Program-made: the position numbers and the translations under genes | Notes under the pieces: generated by a model | The model's input: only the letters and a program-made list of their open reading frames with translations | Told to the model about the DNA's origin: nothing | Databases searched by the model: none | Assembly: GCF_042650125.1 (NCBI RefSeq) | Contig: NZ_JBHSAP010000007.1 | Location: 248,001-312,000 of the forward strand | Direction of reading: 5' to 3' | From: Salinithrix halophila | GTDB taxonomy: Bacteria; Bacillota; Bacilli; Thermoactinomycetales; DSM-45169 | Length of the DNA stretch: 64,000 nucleotides | Part shown: in pieces, positions 1 through 8,326 of the stretch | Numbering within the stretch: the stretch's first letter is position 1 | Layout: each line of letters opens with the position of its first letter

Positions 1-1
1 G

Positions 2-1369
2 GTCCGCAATCGTGAACTCTCTTCCCTGGAAGCTACTGAAGCTTATATCACCCACCTGAAAAAGATCCAACCCCACCTTAACTGCTTGGTAGAGGAGCGC
101 TTTGATCAAGCACGGGAGGAAGCCAGACAGGCTGATGAACAATTGAAACTCGGCAACGCCCGGGGCCAGCTGTTCGGAGTTCCGATCAGCATCAAAGAAT
201 CCTTTGATGTGAAAGGGATGCGGACGACCAGTGGCCTCTCCCATCGAAGAGATCATATCGCTGACCAAGATGCGACCATCGTTGCTCAACTTCGGAGAGA
301 AGGCGCGATTATTCTGGGAAAAACTAACACTCCTTCCCTTTGTTTTTGTCAGGAAACAGAAAACAAGTGTTTTGGACGGACAAACAATCCCTGGGATGTG
401 ACTCGTACAGCGGGTGGTTCAAGCGGCGGTGAGGGAGCCTTGATCGCCGCCGGTGGAGCGGCAGTGGGGGTAGGCTCCGACGTCGGCGGCTCTATTCGCT
501 TTCCCTGTCATTTTAACGGCGTCATCGGGTTTAAAAGCGGTCGTGGACAAGTTTCGCAAGCCGGTTCGTTCCCACCTATCCGGATTCCTTTGCAGGAGCG
601 GATGCTCGGAATGGGAGCCATCGCCAAATCAGTCCGGGATGCACGCCTCATCCATTCCATTCTGGCTTCCCCTCCCCCATCGGACTCCCTGGATTCCTTC
701 GAAATCGTTTTTCCTTTACACGATCAGCACTATCCCCTTCAGGAGGAAACCGCATCCTTAATGAAACAGGTCGTGCAAACCATGGATCGCCGTTTTTCCC
801 TGACCGATCAGGAGCCGCCCTATTATCGGGAATCCGCCCAACTTTGGCAATGGATCATGTCCATCGATGGAGCCCATGATACGGCAACCATCGCTTTTGA
901 CGACAAGCCGATCCGTCCGATTTGGGAGTTTGCGAAGGAAATACTGGGGAAGAAGTCGGACTTGCACCGCTATCTGTCCTGGGCCCTCATCGGTGCCCGC
1001 TTATTTAAACCGAGCCAAAAACGGCTGGCCGCCATCCAACAGACCCTAACCGCCGGGGACCAGGAGCTGAACTCTTATTTCAACCGACGCCTGTTGATCC
1101 TTCCCGTTTACCACCGTACAGCCTTACCCCATGGCCAGCTATACCGGGAGATTTTCTCCATGCGCAAAACGTATCAAACCTATATGCCTTTTGTCGCCTA
1201 TGCCAATGTATGGGGACTACCTTCACTCGTCATCCCGGTCGGCGAAGGAGAAGACGGCCTCCCGGCAGCCATCCAGGTGATCGGCGGCAATGGGAACGAG
1301 GAGACGATTTTCCAATTGGGGGAGTGGCTGGAACAAAAATTTCGCGGATATGTCCGTGCAGAAGTGTAA
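2..1369 (+). CDS. Amidase signature family hydrolase (5' end missing)
   Basis: C-terminal 455 codons of an amidase; the frame is open to the left edge, so the start lies outside the window. The Ser-cisSer-Lys triad is visible: the lysine in VPISIKESFDVKG, the cis-serine in the GGSSGGEGAL stretch and the nucleophile in SDVGGSIRFP. The sequence around this core resembles fatty-acid-amide-hydrolase-like bacterial amidases. Substrate cannot be deduced. The family hydrolyses carboxamides in the cytoplasm. A strong hairpin follows the stop, so this is the last gene of its transcript. Confidence 0.9.
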   Translation, partial: VRNRELSSLEATEAYITHLKKIQPHLNCLVEERFDQAREEARQADEQLKLGNARGQLFGVPISIKESFDVKGMRTTSGLSHRRDHIADQDATIVAQLRREGAIILGKTNTPSLCFCQETENKCFGRTNNPWDVTRTAGGSSGGEGALIAAGGAAVGVGSDVGGSIRFPCHFNGVIGFKSGRGQVSQAGSFPPIRIPLQERMLGMGAIAKSVRDARLIHSILASPPPSDSLDSFEIVFPLHDQHYPLQEETASLMKQVVQTMDRRFSLTDQEPPYYRESAQLWQWIMSIDGAHDTATIAFDDKPIRPIWEFAKEILGKKSDLHRYLSWALIGARLFKPSQKRLAAIQQTLTAGDQELNSYFNRRLLILPVYHRTALPHGQLYREIFSMRKTYQTYMPFVAYANVWGLPSLVIPVGEGEDGLPAAIQVIGGNGNEETIFQLGEWLEQKFRGYVRAEV

Positions 1370-1377
1370 AAACCATG

Positions 1378-1418
1378 AGCGGCCCCTTGACCGGTGGATT
1401 ACCGGGCAAGGGGCCGCT
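1378..1418 (+). terminator. Hairpin after the amidase gene
   Basis: A 12-bp perfect stem (arms 1378-1389 and 1407-1418, GC-rich) closes a 17-base loop just after the amidase stop. The U-tract is poor, so termination is likely but not certain. Confidence 0.55.
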
Positions 1419-1471
1419 TCGCTGATGGAAAAGGTTATGTTCTCTACTGTCGCTAAAAGATTTTAAAGCGT

Positions 1472-1499
1472 TGTAGCTGAAAAAGGTGGATGTATACTA
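1472..1499 (+). promoter_or_regulatory. Probable sigma-A promoter of the XRE-TPR regulator
   Basis: TTGTAG (1472-1477) and TATACT (1494-1499) are separated by 16 bases, about 70 bases upstream of the regulator start. Confidence 0.5.
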
Positions 1500-1568
1500 T
1501 TTCCAAAAAACAAGCAGTTGGTATAAAATATAATTATTAATCCCAGGTAGCGGAAAGGTGGGCATAAA

Positions 1569-2897
1569 TTGGAGTCCTTAGATATTCACGAGGTCGGTGA
1601 AATTATTCGAAAAGTCCGTAAAGAACGACGCCTTCGATTGGAGGATTTGGCTGACAAAAACATTTCTCCTGCCACCATAAGCAACATTGAAAGAGGCGTT
1701 CCCCATGTAGGGGTTGAAAAAGCACTCTACCTTCTGAATAAGTTGAATATCCCATTGGAACAAGTACCGGAAATCTTGCTGGGTGAGCAGAAAGAATTGA
1801 AGAAACTACAATTTTATTTGTTCCAAACGGAAACCCTAAGGGATATCGGGGAAGCTGAAAAAGCATTAAAAAAGCTGGACCAAATAACCCTTGACGATTC
1901 CCATCCCTATGCAGCCTACTACCATTACATCAAGGGGAAGTGCTATAGCAGTCAACGGAATTGGAAAAGAGCAGAGCGCTCTTTCTTTAACGCGATTCGA
2001 TTGGGTAGTCAGACAAATTCCAACATAGAAGCTGCTGCTTTTACGGAATTGAGCCTTTGCCTTTACTATCAAAATGATATGGAACAGGCATTGCAGTACG
2101 CAGAAAGCGGGATCGATGCATTCAAAGATAACGGGGATCGACCGCAATTCAAATACCTTCTCAAACGGAATAAAGCGATCTACCTGGAGAGATTAGGCCG
2201 CCTCGGGGAAGCTATCGGGGTCGTCCATGAAATATGGGATGAGTTGCCTCATATCGAGCAAACAGAAACCCTTCTATCCTTTTATTGGCTTCGGGCTGAA
2301 TTATGCCGACGTACAGGTGTATTGGATCAAGCGATTGAATACGCAGAAATCGGCCTGGAAAAAGCGAGAATGAATCATCAATATACAATGATATTTGATT
2401 TTTGGACAGTGTTGGGTAGCGTTTACATGCAACAAAAAGACTGGGAACAGGCTGAAGAATGTTTTGATACGGCACTCCATTTGCAGGGGAAGCTCCCCAA
2501 AGAAGATGAGGATAAATTTATTACGACATATGCCCGGTTGGGCCTCCTCTATCTAAAAGAAAAAAGAAATAACGAAGCCAAGCAGGCCATTAACAGAGCC
2601 ATTCAACTTGGCGAAAAACATAATGATGTCCCTCAATTAACTTATGCTCTACAAGTGATGGGAGACTTTCATCGACTACAAAACGAGAAATCAGAAGCTA
2701 TCGCCTTTTATCGACGAGGGGCCGAAATTGCAGAGAAACACGGTCTTAAGAAAAGAGCATATAAAAACATGCTCCATTTGGCTCAATGTTTGGAAAATAT
2801 TAGCGACAAGGAATTTCAGCAAATAACACGAAATATGTATCAACTACAAATTGAATTACAAACTGAGGAGGACATCACCTTTGAGAAAGTGGAGTAA
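1569..2897 (+). CDS. XRE-TPR peptide-sensing transcriptional regulator (RRNPP family, NprR-like)
   Basis: A 442-residue cytoplasmic regulator starting at TTG with AAAGGTGG about 9 bases upstream. Residues ~8-65 form an XRE helix-turn-helix (EDLADKNISPATISNIERG); the rest is a run of TPR helices (for example residues ~110-430). This is the architecture and length of NprR-type RRNPP receptors, which bind a short secreted and re-imported peptide and switch target promoters. Decisive context: its last codons overlap a 44-codon secreted-peptide gene in another frame, as expected for a receptor-pheromone cassette. Family assignment rests on architecture; the NprR subgroup is inferred from the neighbouring peptide. 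Target genes are not evident here. Confidence 0.85.
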   Translation: MESLDIHEVGEIIRKVRKERRLRLEDLADKNISPATISNIERGVPHVGVEKALYLLNKLNIPLEQVPEILLGEQKELKKLQFYLFQTETLRDIGEAEKALKKLDQITLDDSHPYAAYYHYIKGKCYSSQRNWKRAERSFFNAIRLGSQTNSNIEAAAFTELSLCLYYQNDMEQALQYAESGIDAFKDNGDRPQFKYLLKRNKAIYLERLGRLGEAIGVVHEIWDELPHIEQTETLLSFYWLRAELCRRTGVLDQAIEYAEIGLEKARMNHQYTMIFDFWTVLGSVYMQQKDWEQAEECFDTALHLQGKLPKEDEDKFITTYARLGLLYLKEKRNNEAKQAINRAIQLGEKHNDVPQLTYALQVMGDFHRLQNEKSEAIAFYRRGAEIAEKHGLKKRAYKNMLHLAQCLENISDKEFQQITRNMYQLQIELQTEEDITFEKVE

Positions 2898-3015
2898 AAG
2901 ATCATTCGTTGCTCTCATTGCGGCGCTGTTCATCACTGTCAGCTTAAACACCTCTCCACAAGTAAGCTATGTAGAGTTAACCCATTCACAAGACAGCAAA
3001 CCCGGCAGCGGCTAA
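2881..3015 (+). CDS. Small secreted signalling pro-peptide (NprX/Phr-like)
   Basis: A 44-residue peptide starting at TTG, with GAGGAGG at 2865-2871, nine bases upstream, inside the end of the regulator gene (17-base overlap, different frame). It has a basic N-terminus (MRKWSKRS), a hydrophobic segment (FVALIAALFITVSL) and a polar tail ending HSQDSKPGSG. That is the plan of RRNPP pheromone precursors: Sec export, then proteolytic release of a C-terminal oligopeptide. Known mature NprX of the Bacillus cereus group is SKPDIVG; the shared SKP near the C-terminus suggests an analogous pheromone. The active form is inferred. A very similar peptide gene lies at 45129-45260. Confidence 0.8.
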   Translation: MRKWSKRSFVALIAALFITVSLNTSPQVSYVELTHSQDSKPGSG

Positions 3016-3059
3016 AAATAAGAGCCTGGAAAGTACCTTCAATCTCTCGAATACATGGG

Positions 3060-3218
3060 ATGTCAATTGGCATAATTAATCGTTTGGATCCGGATATCCA
3101 AAATGGGCAAAAAGAAGCAGAGGAATACTTGTTTCCTAGGGGTAATCCTGGGTTTTCTTTATGGAAGGCTCATGGATTATCGAGCCCTATATTTTTGTAC
3201 ATGGTAATTGATTCATAG
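3060..3218 (+). CDS. Possible small ORF of unknown function
   Basis: A 52-codon open frame (begins MSIGIINRLDPDIQNG) downstream of the pheromone gene. No clear ribosome-binding site and no recognised family. It may be a remnant. The rest of 3016-3315 shows nothing else supportable. Confidence 0.2.
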   Translation: MSIGIINRLDPDIQNGQKEAEEYLFPRGNPGFSLWKAHGLSSPIFLYMVIDS

Positions 3219-3315
3219 GCAAGAGAGAACGAAAAAGCCTCACTGCCTGGGCCGAGTTTACGAGCAACGGGGGTCTAGATGCAACAAGTTGGCGCCTTCG
3301 AAGGGACGCCCTTTT

Positions 3316-3360
3316 CGAACCCGACAAACCCAGCTAGATTAGCTGGGTTTGTCGGGTTCG
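3316..3360. terminator. Perfect 21-bp inverted repeat between convergent genes
   Basis: Arms 3316-3336 and 3340-3360 are perfectly complementary with a 3-base loop. It sits between the pheromone region (+) and the sulfotransferase gene (-), so it probably ends transcription from both sides. There is no good T-run on either strand. Confidence 0.6.
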
Positions 3361-3367
3361 GCCCGAA

Positions 3368-4129
3368 TTACAGCTTTACTTCAAATCCGAAACTACGTAC
3401 GGCTTGGAAATGCTTTTCGTTAAAAATACTTAAATCATGTTTTTTATACCGTTCAAAGGACTCCGGTTTCCGAACAATGCGGGACAGCGGATGGATATCC
3501 ATTTCATTCACATCCAACCCCAAAAAACGGATCAATTTTTGGATCTCCATTTTGGGGTTAAGACAAAGCTGGTCGTAATTGAGCACGAAAAACCGGTTGC
3601 CCAAAAGCTTATTCCCCAGCCTGATCGATCTTCGATTGGATTTAATCCAATAGTTCAATTGGGCGATAGGGAGATATTTTTTATCTTTGGGCATCTCAAT
3701 GTTAAAGCGCTTCCCCCAAAGACGAAGCTGCCGTTTGTTTTCACTGAACGCCATGTCTAACCCATTCCGTATGACTAGGATATATTTGAGTGAGTCAAAG
3801 TGTCTATTCAATGTTTTTAAATAGAGATGCGTAAAGGGGTTTTTAAATCCCCACCCGATATACCGTGTATAATCAACTGCATGAGAATGGAGCATCTTTC
3901 TCTTAAATTCCCGCAAAAGAGCTTGTTGTCTCGTTAGGGGTGTGCGTATGAAACGTTTTCCATTTAGCCATTGATTATCATTGGATTTCAACTGATTCGG
4001 TTTATTGCCGTCATCCACTCCCATATAAAAGCCCAGTTGTTTCAACAATTCCGCAACCACTCTGGTTCCGCTTCCCCCGACCCCACCAATTACAACCGGC
4101 CCTGGTAATCCTTCCGCTGAATGAGCCAA
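3368..4129 (-). CDS. Sulfotransferase family protein, copy A
   Basis: A predicted 253-residue cytosolic sulfotransferase. The N-terminal PAPS-binding-loop-like motif GVGGSGTRVVAELLKQLG (residues ~16-33) matches the family; acceptor unknown. The open frame extends upstream to 4189, but I place the start at TTG 4129: AAAGGAG lies 11 bases before it, the same arrangement as in copy B, and both copies then have exactly 253 codons. It is a tandem duplicate of the gene at 4245-5006, with long near-identical stretches in the C-terminal half (HDLSIFNE, LNYDQLCLNPKMEIQKL). Preceded by the terminator of copy B, it probably has its own promoter. Confidence 0.75.
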   Translation of the reverse strand: MAHSAEGLPGPVVIGGVGGSGTRVVAELLKQLGFYMGVDDGNKPNQLKSNDNQWLNGKRFIRTPLTRQQALLREFKRKMLHSHAVDYTRYIGWGFKNPFTHLYLKTLNRHFDSLKYILVIRNGLDMAFSENKRQLRLWGKRFNIEMPKDKKYLPIAQLNYWIKSNRRSIRLGNKLLGNRFFVLNYDQLCLNPKMEIQKLIRFLGLDVNEMDIHPLSRIVRKPESFERYKKHDLSIFNEKHFQAVRSFGFEVKL

Positions 4130-4191
4130 AGATGGTTTCGCTCCTTTCTTTTGGCTTTCTATCATCCTATGTGCTTTGTTTGCTAACAAAA

Positions 4192-4217
4192 CCCTACACT
4201 TGGTTTATCGTGTAGGG
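4192..4217 (-). terminator. Terminator of sulfotransferase copy B
   Basis: An 8-bp perfect stem (4192-4199 / 4210-4217). On the minus strand it is followed by TTTTGTT. It lies between the two sulfotransferase genes. Confidence 0.65.
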
Positions 4218-4244
4218 GCCATTTTTCGCTCGTTATCAGCGATT

Positions 4245-5006
4245 TTATTTTTCTATTGTAAACCCGAAACTTCGGACGTCTTGGACATGTTCTTCGTTAA
4301 AAATACTTAAATCATGTTTTTTATACCGTTCAAAGGACTCGGGTTTCCGAACAATGCGAGACAGCGAATCGATATCCGTTTCATTCACATCCAACTCCAA
4401 AAAACGGATCAATTTTTGGATTTCCATTTTGGGGTTAAGACAAAGCTGGTCGTAATTGAGCACGAAAAACCGGTTGCCCAAAAGCTTGTTACCCAGTCTG
4501 ATCGATCTACGATTCACTTTGATCCAATAGTTGAGTTGGGCAACAGGCAGGTATTTATCATCTTTGGGAATCTCAATGTTAAAACGACTCGCCCAAAGAT
4601 GTAGCTGCCGTTTGTTTTCACTAAACGCCATGTCCAACCCATTTCGTATGACATGAATATATTTGAGTGAACGAAAATGCTTATTCATCGATTTTAAATA
4701 GAGATGGATCCAAGGGGCTTTAAACCCCCATCCGATATAGGGAGTGTAATCAACGTTATAACGATGGACCATCCCTTTTTCAAATTCTTTTAGGATGTGC
4801 CGATGTCTCGATCGAGGGAGACGGATAAAAAGCTTTTTCTTCCTATTTAATGAGATATTATCTTTTTCAACACTTTCCGATCCCATGTAAAAGCCCAGTT
4901 GCTTTAACAATTCCGCAACCACTCTGGTTCCGCTTCCCCCTACCCCACCGATCGCAACCGGCCCCGGCAATCGCTTCATTGGTTTTTTTCGAAGCTTCAT
5001 CTTCAC
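4245..5006 (-). CDS. Sulfotransferase family protein, copy B
   Basis: A 253-residue paralogue of the adjacent copy A, with the same GVGGSGTRVVAELLKQLG nucleotide-binding loop. Start is GTG 5006 with AAAGGAG 11 bases upstream; an ATG two codons later is possible. Sequence similarity extends into the upstream region (a shared motif around 4163-4172 and 5037-5046), so promoter and gene seem to have been duplicated together. Differences are concentrated in residues ~34-75 and ~90-105, which may reflect different acceptors. Each copy ends with its own hairpin. The bases 5047-5280 upstream hold no supported gene. Confidence 0.8.
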   Translation of the reverse strand: MKMKLRKKPMKRLPGPVAIGGVGGSGTRVVAELLKQLGFYMGSESVEKDNISLNRKKKLFIRLPRSRHRHILKEFEKGMVHRYNVDYTPYIGWGFKAPWIHLYLKSMNKHFRSLKYIHVIRNGLDMAFSENKRQLHLWASRFNIEIPKDDKYLPVAQLNYWIKVNRRSIRLGNKLLGNRFFVLNYDQLCLNPKMEIQKLIRFLELDVNETDIDSLSRIVRKPESFERYKKHDLSIFNEEHVQDVRSFGFTIEK

Positions 5007-5281
5007 CTATGGTTTATCTCCTTTCTCCCATTTATATCATCCTATGTGTTTTATTCACTAGTGTTCTAGGTTGGATGCAAAAGCACGCGAATACCCTGTC
5101 TTGGGTATTTACCATGCGGAGGTTTTGCCTTTTTCGACAACTAAACAAAACCTCACTATCGGTTACAGGTTTATTTGAATGTTGGGTTTTATTTTTGGTT
5201 GTAAAACCTCTGTCTAGATCATCGAAAAGTACTTGACAACATGATTGTTATGGCAGTAAATTAGGTTCATATTTCGTCAAA

Positions 5282-5430
5282 CGCTGATAAAGCGCCATTC
5301 TATTCGCTGAATCCGTAAGGAGCGGGGGACCCGACTTTCTTGGGGTGAATCCTGTACCGCACAGGTAGGGCAAACTCTCCATCAGCCCGAATCCGTCAGC
5401 TAACCCCGTAAGCGTTCCGGAGAGGGAGTG
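5282..5430 (+). promoter_or_regulatory. c-di-AMP riboswitch (ydaO/yuaA motif)
   Basis: The conserved blocks of the ydaO-yuaA aptamer are present in order: GAATCCGTAAGGAGCGGGGG with ACCC, then GGGGTGAATCC, GGTAGGGCAAACTCTCC, CCGAATCCGTCAGCTAACCCC and GTAAGCGTTCCGGAGAGGGAG at the 3' side. It precedes ktrA, a classical member of this regulon. In the family, c-di-AMP binding stabilises the aptamer and turns off downstream potassium uptake genes, here through the terminator at 5459-5491. Exact ends are approximate. Confidence 0.93.
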
Positions 5431-5458
5431 GTGGTTTCTTTTGTATGGTTTTCAACCA

Positions 5459-5491
5459 GCCACCGAAGTGACCCACTTCGATGGCTTTTTC
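5459..5491 (+). terminator. Expression-platform terminator of the c-di-AMP riboswitch
   Basis: A 12-position stem (5459-5470 paired with 5474-5485) followed by TTTTT at 5486-5490, between the aptamer and ktrA. Confidence 0.85.
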
Positions 5492-5574
5492 TATGAAGGC
5501 GTTCCTCCTTAATCTTCTTGACTCTAAAGAAATGATCGTAGACTCCACTTTGAATGCAGCAAAGGAGAATCGGC

Positions 5575-6228
5575 ATGAACAAACAATTTGCGGTTATTGG
5601 ACTCGGTCGATTCGGCAGCAGTGTCGCAAAGACCCTTCATGATATGGGATATGAAGTGATGGCCATCGACAAGGATCCCCAGCAGGTCCAGGCTTTTTCT
5701 CAGATCGTCTCCCACGCAGTCGAAGCGGATTCCACCGATGAACATGCGTTGAGGGCGCTTGGGATCCGCAATTTTGACGTTGTGGTTGTTTCCATCGGAG
5801 AAGACATCCAATCCAGCATTATGACTACCCTGGTCCTTCAAGAGTTGGGCGTAAAAAAAGTAGTGGTAAAAGCACGGAACGACCTCCATGGAAAAGTTCT
5901 CTACAAGATCGGTGCTCATAAAGTGGTTTATCCGGAGCGAGACATGGGGGTACGGGCTGTTCACAACCTCATCTCTCCCAACATCCTCGACTACATCGAA
6001 CTGGCAGACGATTACAGTATTATTGAAATGAGTGCTGGAAAATTTTTCGCAGGAAAGACACTAGAGGAAATCGATATCCGGGCTCAATTCGGCTGCAATG
6101 TCATGGCCATTAAAAGCGGTCCACACATCAATATCGCTCCCTTGGCGGACGATACCATCCATGAGGGAGACATCCTCGTCATGATCGGACACAACAATGA
6201 CCTGAAGAAGTTGGAGGAAAAAGCGTAA
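5575..6228 (+). CDS. ktrA: Potassium uptake regulatory subunit KtrA/KtrC
   Basis: A 217-residue cytoplasmic gating ring subunit of the Ktr K+ channel. The N-terminal TrkA-N/RCK domain shows VIGLGRFGSS with the acidic adenosine-binding residues in AIDKDP; the C-terminal RCK_C domain (residues ~135-217) binds regulatory ligands such as c-di-AMP in relatives. AAAGGAG at 5561-5567 selects the ATG at 5575 over an earlier in-frame start. No ktrB channel gene is adjacent, as is also true for ktrC of Bacillus subtilis, so the ktrA/ktrC assignment is open. It is controlled by the upstream c-di-AMP riboswitch. Confidence 0.92.
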   Translation: MNKQFAVIGLGRFGSSVAKTLHDMGYEVMAIDKDPQQVQAFSQIVSHAVEADSTDEHALRALGIRNFDVVVVSIGEDIQSSIMTTLVLQELGVKKVVVKARNDLHGKVLYKIGAHKVVYPERDMGVRAVHNLISPNILDYIELADDYSIIEMSAGKFFAGKTLEEIDIRAQFGCNVMAIKSGPHINIAPLADDTIHEGDILVMIGHNNDLKKLEEKA

Positions 6229-6299
6229 ACGCGGCGCTCATGGAGTGTTAACGATATGGAAGACGCCGGGGCCGGTTTAAAAACCGCTGATCGATTAGA

Positions 6300-6340
6300 A
6301 AAAAGCCGGGCGAGGGTTGACCTCCGCCCGGCTTTTCTAT
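6300..6340. terminator. Bidirectional terminator between ktrA and dsdA
   Basis: The stem AAAAGCCGGGCG...CGCCCGGCTTTT with A/T runs on both sides serves the convergent genes. Confidence 0.85.
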
Positions 6341-6355
6341 TTTCGTCTTTTATCC

Positions 6356-7714
6356 CTAACCATTGGAACCCGATCCTTTGGCCATGTATTCGGACATGAT
6401 AGGTTCAGGCACCATGCTTCCTCCAGTTGCCCATACCATATGCGTGCTGTTTCCCAGCTTGTCGATCAGGCCATGCTCTTTCAAATACGAGACGCCAGCA
6501 TTCGAATGCAAGAGTCGATAAGGCCCGGGCATTCCCGCCAAAGCGGAGGGCTCCAACTCAATGTTTTCCTTCTTGCTCAACGTATACAACAGGGTATACA
6601 AGGTCTCGTCATCCACGGTAAAGGTTCCGCTTAACAGCGGTTCGATGATTTTACCGACAAAACGAGAGGGCCTGCCTACAGCGAGGCCGTCCGCAGAAGT
6701 CTTGTTATCGATCCCAAAATCCTGTACAGAAACCTGATCATGAAGCCCAGTCAGCAAACCCAACAGCATACTGGGTGAATGAGTTGGTTCGGAAAAAAAG
6801 CAGTGTACATGCTCCTTGTAGATCTGCTTTAAGCTGAAAGCGATACCGCCAGGGCCTCCACCTACGCCGCACGGCAAATAGACGAATAAAGGGTGATCCT
6901 GGTCAACAGGTATTTCCAACCTCTCCAACTGCCCCTTTAATCGAAAAGCTGCCACTGCATATCCCAAAAACAGTCGTTTGGAATTCTCATCATCGATAAA
7001 ATAACAGGTTGGATCCGCTTCTGCCTGCTTCCTCCCTTCTTCCACCGCTTTGCTGTAATCGGTAGCGTGTTCAACGACCGAAACCCCTTTGCTTCGAAGC
7101 AAGTCCTTTTTCCACTGCTGGGCGTCTGCCGACATATGCACCGTCACCGAAAACCCCAACTTTGCACTGATGATACCGATGCTTAAGCCGAGATTCCCGG
7201 TCGATCCCACCACGATGGAATAATTAGAAAAAAACTGACGAAATCGATCAGAGTGAAGAACGGTATAATCGTTATGAACCGAAAGCATTCCGTGTTGCAT
7301 GGCTAGTTCTTCCGCATGGGCCAATACTTCGTAAATGCCACCCCTCGCTTTGATGGATCCGCTCACCGGCAAGTGACTGTCGCACTTAAGCAACATGCGC
7401 CCAGGAATGGCTCCCCCAAATTGACGTTCCAACTCCTCCTGCATCTGTGGAATGGGAACCAAAGGCGATTCGATGATCCCTCCAACTTCTTTGGTTTCCG
7501 GAAAAGCCTCCGCGATATAGGGAGCAAACCGCTTCAGTCTTGCTTCCGCATCCGCAATATCGGCTTCAGACAGGGAAGGGACAGCATGCTCAAATGGTTT
7601 GTAATGAGGATTCGTCCAAAAAACCGCTTTGGTGGAAACGATGTCAGTCAAAATCGGAAATTCAGACATCCACCCATCGAATGTTTTGCCTGCAACCTGC
7701 TTTTTCGATTCCAT
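6356..7714 (-). CDS. dsdA: D-serine dehydratase
   Basis: A 452-residue PLP enzyme that converts D-serine to pyruvate and ammonia. The PLP lysine is in SGSIKARGG (about K122), the phosphate-binding glycine loop is GSTGNLGLS, and the PCGVGGGPGG stretch is typical of DsdA. Length matches full-length DsdA (~440-450). The ATG start has AGGAAGGAAGGG just upstream. It is monocistronic, with no dsdC or dsdX neighbour. Confidence 0.93.
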   Translation of the reverse strand: MESKKQVAGKTFDGWMSEFPILTDIVSTKAVFWTNPHYKPFEHAVPSLSEADIADAEARLKRFAPYIAEAFPETKEVGGIIESPLVPIPQMQEELERQFGGAIPGRMLLKCDSHLPVSGSIKARGGIYEVLAHAEELAMQHGMLSVHNDYTVLHSDRFRQFFSNYSIVVGSTGNLGLSIGIISAKLGFSVTVHMSADAQQWKKDLLRSKGVSVVEHATDYSKAVEEGRKQAEADPTCYFIDDENSKRLFLGYAVAAFRLKGQLERLEIPVDQDHPLFVYLPCGVGGGPGGIAFSLKQIYKEHVHCFFSEPTHSPSMLLGLLTGLHDQVSVQDFGIDNKTSADGLAVGRPSRFVGKIIEPLLSGTFTVDDETLYTLLYTLSKKENIELEPSALAGMPGPYRLLHSNAGVSYLKEHGLIDKLGNSTHMVWATGGSMVPEPIMSEYMAKGSGSNG

Positions 7715-7826
7715 GGCGTACCCTTCCTTCCTCTGCTACTTATCGAACCATCGACTGTCGGAAGCTGCACAATAATCATTAAACCTTCAGTTTTTCTCTC
7801 AACATTATGGCCCTTTCATCGGTTTG

Positions 7827-7968
7827 TCAACTGTTTATGGGTGGGAAAAAGAACCTTCCCATTCGGGTATAGGGTAGCCTATGGAGGTGTCTGTCCGTAC
7901 AGAAGTCCAAACCTCTGACCACTTCACCCACCAGGGCGATTCCTACAATCCAAAACACCCTGGGCATC
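7827..7968 (-). CDS. Possible small hydrophobic protein
   Basis: A 46-codon frame beginning MPRVFWIVGIALVGEVVRG, with one predicted membrane segment. The ribosome-binding site is weak and no family is recognised. It lies in the otherwise empty 612-base stretch 7715-8326, which also holds the yhbH relic. Confidence 0.25.
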
Positions 7969-8084
7969 CATTCCAAGATGAGTACCTATCGAGGATTTAT
8001 TCATTCATCCAGCAACGCTGTCGTTATCATGAAACACACAAAAAACCCCGCTTTCATGAAAAAGTGGGGTTGCTTTCCCTTCTT

Positions 8085-8215
8085 CGAGAAAAAATGCTTC
8101 AGTACACCGTCCACATGCCCTTTTTAGCGGATGATATAGTGCATGAAATTCTTGTCCTGGATGTGTATGTTGGCCTTCATCAGGGTCGAATGCCGATTAT
8201 ACTGGTCAAATACAA
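8085..8215 (-). pseudogene. Relic of a duplicated yhbH 3' end
   Basis: About 130 bases here align with the real yhbH 3' end at 8866-8995 (long shared blocks such as ATGCTTCAG, TGCCCTTTTT and TTCTTGTCCTGGAT on the plus strand). The upstream part of the gene and the stop region are missing. A terminator-like hairpin (AACCCC stem at about 8043-8070) sits in the position equivalent to the yhbH terminator. It is a non-functional fragment. Confidence 0.65.
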
Positions 8216-8326
8216 CTGGAAATATAGGAGGCTAGCTGCTGCCATGAAACTATATTTCGGTTTTTTCCCGCTTTTCACCCAAACCTGCCGCTAAAGCTAA
8301 AAATACATACGGAAATGTTAATAATA

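Noticed and set aside
7881..8294. A 137-codon plus-strand frame
   Set aside because: Its second half is antisense to the yhbH relic and its first half has no recognisable protein features.
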